From the NCBI RefSeq assembly GCF_003014695.1, contig NZ_PYAS01000014.1:124001-188000 (forward strand): a stretch of DNA of 64,000 nt. The letters run 5' to 3'. This document shows, one piece after another, positions 59,098 to 64,000 of this stretch. The notes under the pieces were generated by a model. It was not told the DNA's origin. It made no database searches and worked only from the letters and a program-made list of their open reading frames with translations. The stretch is from Dyadobacter jiangsuensis (GTDB taxonomy: Bacteria; Bacteroidota; Bacteroidia; Cytophagales; Spirosomataceae). The translations under genes and the position numbers were made by a program. How positions within the stretch are numbered: position 1 is the first letter of the stretch; every line of letters begins with the position of its first letter.

Positions 59098-59976
59098 ATG
59101 ATCAGAAAAATTTTAAAATGGACAGGTATTCTCCTGGCCGGACTCGTACTCGCAGCAATTTCAACTTACACCTACATGTCGGTTTCCATGAAAAGCCGCA
59201 TGAACAAGGCCTACGCATTTGAAAAAGAAATTATTGAAATCCCGACCGACAGTGCTGCCGTCGCCCGGGGAAAGCATTTAGTCGCGATTAAAGGTTGCCA
59301 GGATTGCCATGGAAACAAGCTGGAAGGCAAGGTCATGAACGACGACGGTGCCATCGGCCGACTTGTTGCCGGCAATCTCACGAAAGGCAAGGGAGGTTTG
59401 CCCGGCAACTACGACGTTTCCGACTGGCTTAACGCGCTGCGCCACGGCGTTCACCAGGATGGCAAACCGCTTCTTTTCATGCCTTCACATGAAACGACAT
59501 TGCTCTCCCGCCAGGACATGTCGGCACTCATCGCCTATTGCAGCCAGATACCCAAAGTAGATAATACCCTACCTGCGAACGACCTCGGCCCGGTAGCCGT
59601 TGTCATGAGTTATCTCGGAAAAATGCCGCTCCTATCCGTAGAAAAAATTGACCACAACAAACCGATGGTCGCCCGGGCGGATTCCGCAGAAGGAGCAGCG
59701 CAAGGGAAATACCTGGCCGTATCGTGTTCAGGTTGCCACCGCGAGAATTTCAAGGGAGGTGAACCCCTCGCGCCCGGATTCCCGCCAGTACCCGACATTA
59801 CCCGGGCAGGCCACGTAGGCAAATGGACCAAAGCCCAGTTTATCGCAACGCTCACCTCCGGAAAGACACCCGAAGGCCATGTGCTCAAAAATGAAGATAT
59901 GCCGTGGAAAATGACTGCGCAGTACACCCGTGGCGAACTTTCCTCACTCTACGATTTCCTGCATTCTATCCAATAA
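59098..59976 (+). CDS. Dihaem cytochrome c, membrane-anchored
   Basis: A 292-residue c-type cytochrome. The ATG at 59098 (MIRKILKWTGILLAG) gives an N-terminal membrane helix (residues about 8-26), a probable anchor with the rest periplasmic. Haem-attachment motifs are CQDCH (67-71) and CSGCH (210-214), each starting a cytochrome domain with a downstream Met (NDDGAIGRLVAGNL; MPWKMTAQYT). Electron transfer partners are unknown. It is divergent from the AraC regulator and ends in a strong hairpin. Confidence 0.92.
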   Translation: MIRKILKWTGILLAGLVLAAISTYTYMSVSMKSRMNKAYAFEKEIIEIPTDSAAVARGKHLVAIKGCQDCHGNKLEGKVMNDDGAIGRLVAGNLTKGKGGLPGNYDVSDWLNALRHGVHQDGKPLLFMPSHETTLLSRQDMSALIAYCSQIPKVDNTLPANDLGPVAVVMSYLGKMPLLSVEKIDHNKPMVARADSAEGAAQGKYLAVSCSGCHRENFKGGEPLAPGFPPVPDITRAGHVGKWTKAQFIATLTSGKTPEGHVLKNEDMPWKMTAQYTRGELSSLYDFLHSIQ

Positions 59977-59980
59977 ACGA

Positions 59981-60010
59981 CCGGGCCGGACTTTTCGAAG
60001 TCCGGCCCGG
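59981..60010. terminator. Terminator hairpin with UUCG tetraloop between convergent genes
   Basis: CCGGGCCGGACTT (59981-59993), loop TTCG (59994-59997), AAGTCCGGCCCGG (59998-60010): a perfect 13-bp GC-rich stem. No long T-run follows on either strand, but the position between the convergent cytochrome and sulfurtransferase genes supports use as a terminator. Confidence 0.88.
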
Positions 60011-60018
60011 TGCTGATA

Positions 60019-60858
60019 TCATTCTTCCCCTGTTGCGATGGGTCTGTCCGTCCGTGACCATTCGCTCCACGAACCTACATACAGGCTCGCCCCGTGCAAG
60101 CCCGCCTCCGCGAGCGCCAGCAGCGTGTGGCACGCGGTTACGCCCGACCCGCAATGCACAATCACCTTGCGTGGATCCTTGTCCGCAAATGCTTCCTTGT
60201 ATTTTGCGGCGAGGTCCGCAGGCGACATGAAATCGCCCTTTCCATCGAGATTGGAAGTATAAGGTATATTAACAGCTCCCGGAATGTGCCCAGCCACGAG
60301 ATCGATCGGTTCGCTTTCGCCCAGGTAGCGGTAATGCTCACGCACGTCAATCACCATTGATTCGGGATCGGCGGCTGCAAGCGCCACGTCGTCGGCATCC
60401 ACCAGTGGCATCTGCCATCCTTTGATGGGATATTCTTCCAAAGCGTGCAGTGAGGCTGTTTTTTGGGTCAGATCAATACCCGCCTCTACGATAGCGTCCA
60501 GCCCGCCGCTTACCACAAACACCTTCTCATGACCGGCCGCTTTGAGCATCCACCAGAAACGCGCCGCCGCATTGGCGCCCTTTTTATCGTCATATACAAC
60601 TACCGTTGAAGAAGGGTTAATGCCGAGAATCCCCAAAAACCGCCCGAAATCGTCCGGCTCGGGCAGCGGGTGGCGGCCTCCGTTCGACGGGTCTCCGGTT
60701 TTTTCCGACAAATCGGTTTCGAGGTCTACAAACTGCGCATTTTCGAGATGCGCCTGATTGTACCGTTCCAGAGCATCGGTCCCTCCCCGCGCGTCGATCA
60801 CAATGGGGTCTTCATTTTCCAGAATGGTTTTAAGCTGGTCTGTTGTAATGATATTCAT
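60019..60858 (-). CDS. sseA: 3-mercaptopyruvate/thiosulfate sulfurtransferase
   Basis: A 279-residue two-domain rhodanese. The inactive N-terminal domain (residues 1-145) precedes the catalytic domain with CGSGVTAC; the persulfide Cys is Cys236. The active-site loop CGSGVTA is the type seen in 3-mercaptopyruvate sulfurtransferase (SseA/MST) rather than thiosulfate rhodaneses (CRxGxx). It transfers sulfur from mercaptopyruvate to thiols or cyanide in the cytoplasm. It is transcribed alone. Confidence 0.9.
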   Translation of the reverse strand: MNIITTDQLKTILENEDPIVIDARGGTDALERYNQAHLENAQFVDLETDLSEKTGDPSNGGRHPLPEPDDFGRFLGILGINPSSTVVVYDDKKGANAAARFWWMLKAAGHEKVFVVSGGLDAIVEAGIDLTQKTASLHALEEYPIKGWQMPLVDADDVALAAADPESMVIDVREHYRYLGESEPIDLVAGHIPGAVNIPYTSNLDGKGDFMSPADLAAKYKEAFADKDPRKVIVHCGSGVTACHTLLALAEAGLHGASLYVGSWSEWSRTDRPIATGEE

Positions 60859-60954
60859 GTCCGGGTCTTTTGAAAAAACTTTGGTAAATAACGTTACTTT
60901 TCTCGAAAAGCAGCGTCTAAATAGTCAAGTTGAACTGTTTCGCACGCTATTATC

Positions 60955-61308
60955 ATGAGTAAATTACCCAATTGTTCGGAGGCAGTTATATCAAGAAGCA
61001 AAATTGAACACTATCTGCTGAACCCCGCACATTGTGAAGGCAAATCAAAAGCGATGTTTTTTAGTAAATTTGGTTATTCACTCGCGAACAGCAGCGACTT
61101 CCATGAATCGCTTCGAGCCCTTGCCTGTGAGAGTTTAATCATCCATATTGAAGAACGACCTCCATTTGGAACCAGAATAACAACGGAAGGCACATTGCAC
61201 ACACCTGATTTGAGGAACCCGCGGGTGCGCATAGGTTGGTTCTTTGATAGAGATGACCCCAAAAATATTCCGAGATTAATCACTGTAATTCCCGTAAGAT
61301 CAAAATGA
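60955..61308 (+). CDS. DUF6883-like protein, candidate toxin of a pair
   Basis: A 117-residue protein that resembles DUF6883 (HYLLNPAHCEGKSKAMFFSKFGY, IEERPPFGTRITTEG, DRDDPKNIPRLITVIPVR). DUF6883 modules also occur as C-terminal tips of polymorphic toxins. Its stop overlaps the start of the DUF4926 gene (ATGA), the layout of a toxin-immunity or toxin-antitoxin pair. No signal peptide is present. Which of the two is toxic is not shown by the sequence. Confidence 0.7.
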   Translation: MSKLPNCSEAVISRSKIEHYLLNPAHCEGKSKAMFFSKFGYSLANSSDFHESLRALACESLIIHIEERPPFGTRITTEGTLHTPDLRNPRVRIGWFFDRDDPKNIPRLITVIPVRSK

Positions 61309-61544
61309 AAGAACTCGATATTATCGTTCTAACCCAAGATTTGCCCGAACTGGAATTGCAAGAGGGCGATATCGGCACTATCGTAATGACGCACGGGGAA
61401 AATGCGGCCTTCGAAGTCGAGTTCTGCACGCTCGATGGCGAAACTGTCGCTATTGAGACGCTCCTCCCCTCTCAGATTCGTGCGATCACACGTGGCGAGA
61501 TTGCACATGTTCGCCAGCTACCTGTTATAGTAGATCCGCACTGA
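61305..61544 (+). CDS. DUF4926-like protein, candidate antitoxin/immunity partner
   Basis: A 79-residue acidic protein resembling DUF4926 (MKELDIIVLTQDLPELELQEGD at the start, then an SH3-like strand pattern GDIGTIVMTHGENAAFEVEF). It overlaps the DUF6883 gene by four bases. Small acidic size fits an immunity or antitoxin role. DUF4926 proteins occur beside DUF6883 in other genomes as I recall it, unchecked here. Confidence 0.72.
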   Translation: MKELDIIVLTQDLPELELQEGDIGTIVMTHGENAAFEVEFCTLDGETVAIETLLPSQIRAITRGEIAHVRQLPVIVDPH

Positions 61545-61616
61545 TCCATAAAAAAATCTTGACGAGCGTAAGTTTTTCCCAATTCCAGCAACCTATTGGG
61601 AAAGATTTGATTTTTT

Positions 61617-62093
61617 ATGGAGAAAATTTTTCTAGAAACGATCGGGGCGCACCAGCGGATCATTTTTAAGGTGAGCAGGATGTACCGCAATACGCCGGAG
61701 GATCAGCAGGACCTTTTTCAGGAAATTGTGTACCAGCTGTGGCGTGCTTTCCCGGGATTCCGGAACGAGTCCAAGATTACCACCTGGATTTACCGGATCG
61801 CGCTGAATACCGCCATGGCGTCCTACCGAAAGCAGCGCCCGTCCATTTCCCTCTCCGAACATCCTCCCGACCTCGCCGATACAACCGACACGATTTCCGA
61901 GCGGGAAGAATGGCTCTTCCGCGCATTTCGGACGTTGAGCGAATCGGAACGAGCACTGATTTCCCTCTACCTCGAAGATTACTCTTACACCGAAATCGCC
62001 TCTGTGACAGGCATTTCCGAAAACTATGTGGGCATAAAGCTCCATCGCATCAAAGAAAAACTCAAAGCACTCTCAATTTCAAAAAATCCATGA
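61617..62093 (+). CDS. ECF-type RNA polymerase sigma factor
   Basis: A 158-residue extracytoplasmic function sigma factor. Region 2 (VSRMYRNTPEDQQDLFQEIVY to RNESKITTWIYRIALNTAMA) and region 4 (ESERALISLYLEDYSYTEIA, ISENYVGIKLHRIKEKLK) are both present; domains 1.1 and 3 are absent, as in ECF factors. Its stop overlaps the ATG of the membrane protein gene (ATGA), which fits a sigma/anti-sigma pair. An upstream TA-rich leader of 70 bases holds no clear promoter. Confidence 0.92.
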   Translation: MEKIFLETIGAHQRIIFKVSRMYRNTPEDQQDLFQEIVYQLWRAFPGFRNESKITTWIYRIALNTAMASYRKQRPSISLSEHPPDLADTTDTISEREEWLFRAFRTLSESERALISLYLEDYSYTEIASVTGISENYVGIKLHRIKEKLKALSISKNP

Positions 62094-62629
62094 ATATCGA
62101 TGAACTGAAATCAGACTGGCAAAGCGCCGGCCGGGAACCGCTTTCCGAAAAGGAACTTGCGATGATGACGCGCGTCCGCAACCACCCTTCCCTGCGCAAA
62201 TTGCGGATCAAGTTGATGACGGAAATAGCAGGCCTTACCGCTCTCCTATTTCTGTTTTATGACGCCTTCGATGGTGCTCAAAAGCCGTTGACAGTTAACA
62301 TACTACTGATTATCAGCATTGTTCTCTATATAGTGAACAATGCGTTAGGTTATCTTCAAATCCAGAATCCCCTGGTCAGCGGAAACATCCGGGAGGCGCT
62401 GGCAAAGCAAACGCTTTCATTGAAAAGGCTGGCGGTACTTTCGCTGGCATCATCGGTAGTGTATGCCACCGCGCTCCTGTTCTTCCTGACTTATCAAACG
62501 GCTTTCACCCAGCGCAAATACATCATTTTGAGTGCATTAATGATCACATTCGCTCTGTTATTCTACTATTCCTGGATCAGTTGGCAAAGAAAAATTACGC
62601 ATTTCAGGCAGTTAGAAGCAGATTTTTGA
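62090..62629 (+). CDS. Membrane protein, probable anti-sigma partner
   Basis: A 179-residue protein. Residues 1-40 are a cytoplasmic stretch (MNIDELKSDWQSAGREPLSE) followed by four membrane helices (about 42-60, 65-85, 108-128, 136-158). No zinc-binding anti-sigma motif is seen. Its place, coupled to the ECF gene by a 4-base overlap, is the main reason to call it the anti-sigma partner. It may hold the sigma factor at the inner membrane. Confidence 0.72.
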   Translation: MNIDELKSDWQSAGREPLSEKELAMMTRVRNHPSLRKLRIKLMTEIAGLTALLFLFYDAFDGAQKPLTVNILLIISIVLYIVNNALGYLQIQNPLVSGNIREALAKQTLSLKRLAVLSLASSVVYATALLFFLTYQTAFTQRKYIILSALMITFALLFYYSWISWQRKITHFRQLEADF

Positions 62630-62657
62630 CATTTTAGCGGGACTAACGATCCACGCC

Positions 62658-63461
62658 ATGATTTGCCAGGAATTTACAGAAGACGACATTGCTTTCCTCC
62701 CCGCCCTCGAACCTGAGGGCTGGGGCGATATCCGCCCCCGGTTCCAGTTCTTTTTAAAATCGGATTGCTGCAAGCCGATCAAGATCGTCGAAGACGGCAG
62801 GCCCGTTGCGGTGGGTACCTCTATTTTTCACGGCGATACGGTCTGGTTGGCGTGTATCATCACGCACGGTGAATACCGCAACAGAGGCCTCGGAAGCGCC
62901 ATTACCCGACATCTGATCGGAAGTGCCGACCGGAATCGCTACCCTACGATTTACCTCGATGCCACCGAGTTTGGGTATCCGGTGTATTTGAAACAAGGAT
63001 TTGAAGTTGAATGCCAGTATGCGCATTTGCGTCGTGAAGACAATGCGTCGGAATTAAAAGCTTCTCCGCATATCCGCCCGTTTACGGAAGATTTTCGTGA
63101 AGCAGCTTATGCGATCGACCGCATGGTGTCCGGTGAAGACAGGCGCGGCGTTATGGCCGGGTTTCTGGCCGACGCCTTTGTATATGTAGATTCCAATGAG
63201 GTACTGCAAGGCGTCTATCTCCCGTCTTGGAGCGACGGGCCGATCGTGGCAAAGAACGATACCGCCGGTTTTGCACTGATGCAATTGCGGGCTGCGTCCA
63301 CGCCGTTTGCGATCCTGCCGATGGGCAATACAGCCGGGTTGAAATTCCTGCAAGAGCATGACTTCCACTTGCGTAAGACCTCCCGCAGGATGATTCTCGG
63401 ACCAAAGAGAGTCTGGCATCCCGAGCATCTTTACAACCGCATCAGCGGCGCGCTGGGCTGA
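62658..63461 (+). CDS. GNAT family N-acetyltransferase
   Basis: A 267-residue protein with an N-terminal GNAT acetyltransferase domain (acetyl-CoA segment VWLACIITHGEYRNRGLGSAI; the RNRGLG pattern is the R/Q-x-x-G-x-G/A loop) and a second GNAT-like C-terminal region (FAILPMGNTAGLKFLQEHDF). The substrate is unknown; the doubled fold is common in the acetyltransf_18-type group. It is convergent and abutting (0 bp) with the thioredoxin-fold gene that ends at 63462. Confidence 0.87.
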   Translation: MICQEFTEDDIAFLPALEPEGWGDIRPRFQFFLKSDCCKPIKIVEDGRPVAVGTSIFHGDTVWLACIITHGEYRNRGLGSAITRHLIGSADRNRYPTIYLDATEFGYPVYLKQGFEVECQYAHLRREDNASELKASPHIRPFTEDFREAAYAIDRMVSGEDRRGVMAGFLADAFVYVDSNEVLQGVYLPSWSDGPIVAKNDTAGFALMQLRAASTPFAILPMGNTAGLKFLQEHDFHLRKTSRRMILGPKRVWHPEHLYNRISGALG

Positions 63462-64000
63462 TCAGCGCAAGACTAGCTCGCTGATTTTCGAGAATTCGGT
63501 GTGCGGTGCCATCGCCCTCACAATCCCTTTGCGATCAACCAATATGAAATAGGGCGTTTCGCTGATCTTATAGCGGTGATTAAAACCATACGATTCCGGA
63601 ACGGGAATGAAACCACAGTTCCGTTTCGGAATCGCTTCCAGGCATTCCTCCTCCGTATTAAGCGTCGTGCCAAGCGATACTATCTCAATTCCTTTCCTTT
63701 TATTCTCATCCACAAAATTGGAAATCACCTTCGTGCTAGCGAGCGTGTAGAGCGGTTTTTCGTAGCGGACCCAGAAGCCAAGCAGAATGTACTTACCCCG
63801 CAGTTTTTCGGAATCATATTCCCGCCCATCCAGCCCTCGCATCACGAAGGGGGCAATCGGCTCGCCCACTTCCGGCATGAGGTCGGGATTGTTCATCACC
63901 GAGCCGTCCTGCTGCACGTACAACTGGCTCTTCTTAATGATTTCAAAGGATGAAGCCTTCCCGTATTTGTCGAATATCGGCTGCGTTTTGTATTGTCCCG
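63462..64000 (-). CDS. Thioredoxin-fold (TlpA-like) protein, C-terminal part
   Basis: The frame is open to the window edge, so the 5' end is missing; at least 179 residues are present. The C-terminal domain (PFVMRGLDGREYDSEKLRGK, GKYILLGFW, HRYKISETPYFILVDRKG) follows the AhpC/TlpA thioredoxin fold, with the cis-Pro in ETPYF. The redox CxxC after FW is absent (FWVRYEKPL), so it cannot use the normal disulfide chemistry. Such redox-dead domains sit at the C-terminus of Bacteroidota periplasmic proteins. N-terminal domains lie outside the window. Confidence 0.78.
   Translation of the reverse strand, partial: GQYKTQPIFDKYGKASSFEIIKKSQLYVQQDGSVMNNPDLMPEVGEPIAPFVMRGLDGREYDSEKLRGKYILLGFWVRYEKPLYTLASTKVISNFVDENKRKGIEIVSLGTTLNTEEECLEAIPKRNCGFIPVPESYGFNHRYKISETPYFILVDRKGIVRAMAPHTEFSKISELVLR

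Overview
The window reads as a chromosomal segment of a Bacteroidota bacterium of the order Cytophagales, most like Dyadobacter (inferred from gene content, not from a database search). The signs are type IX secretion sorting domains on several secreted proteins, starts that mostly lack a Shine-Dalgarno sequence, promoters of the TTG / TAnnTTTG type, carboxynorspermidine decarboxylase, and many SusD-free outer-membrane and periplasmic proteins. I see no rRNA, tRNA, CRISPR array, transposase or prophage.

Layout. 1-5486 (minus) is housekeeping: pyrG, yidC, a TPR plus periplasmic-binding-fold protein, and the first 27 codons of hemL. 5870-11128 holds a PIG-L deacetylase, nspC, a DEDDh exonuclease coupled to a bestrophin, and two small secreted paralogues. 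11296-18471 is an AraC regulator followed by a complete tripartite efflux set in the order TolC, RND, membrane fusion protein. 18477-25340 is mixed metabolism: beta-barrel, serine hydrolase, MFS, alpha/beta hydrolase, sugar isomerase. 25508-28966 is a four-gene cluster of unknown function (coiled-coil proteins, a membrane-anchored Ppx/GppA-like protein, a multi-spanning membrane protein). 28948-31860 looks like a small defence block: a candidate PD-(D/E)XK nuclease, a VapBC-like pair, and an N6-adenine DNA methyltransferase. 31865-35930 has DinB, a TetR-controlled MFS cassette and a ParA pair. 35976-41510 is a tandem triplication of M64-type metallopeptidases with T9SS sorting domains.

From 42062 to 54492 there are two MocR-type regulators, each next to an exporter, two flavin split-barrel proteins, MazEF, and a His-rich metal P-type ATPase. 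The rest (54559-64000) carries a TPR membrane protein, a methyltransferase, YceI, an AraC regulator facing a dihaem cytochrome c across a direct-repeat operator, a mercaptopyruvate sulfurtransferase, a DUF6883/DUF4926 pair, an ECF sigma factor with its membrane partner, an acetyltransferase, and a thioredoxin-fold protein cut by the window end.

The most unusual features are in the DNA between genes. Three intergenic regions carry short tandem repeats followed by the same unit in inverted orientation (8-bp, 10-bp and 8-9-bp units). The 10-bp one lies just upstream of the RND pump gene and keeps almost exact helical-turn spacing. The best candidate for an undescribed protein system is the 25508-28966 cluster.
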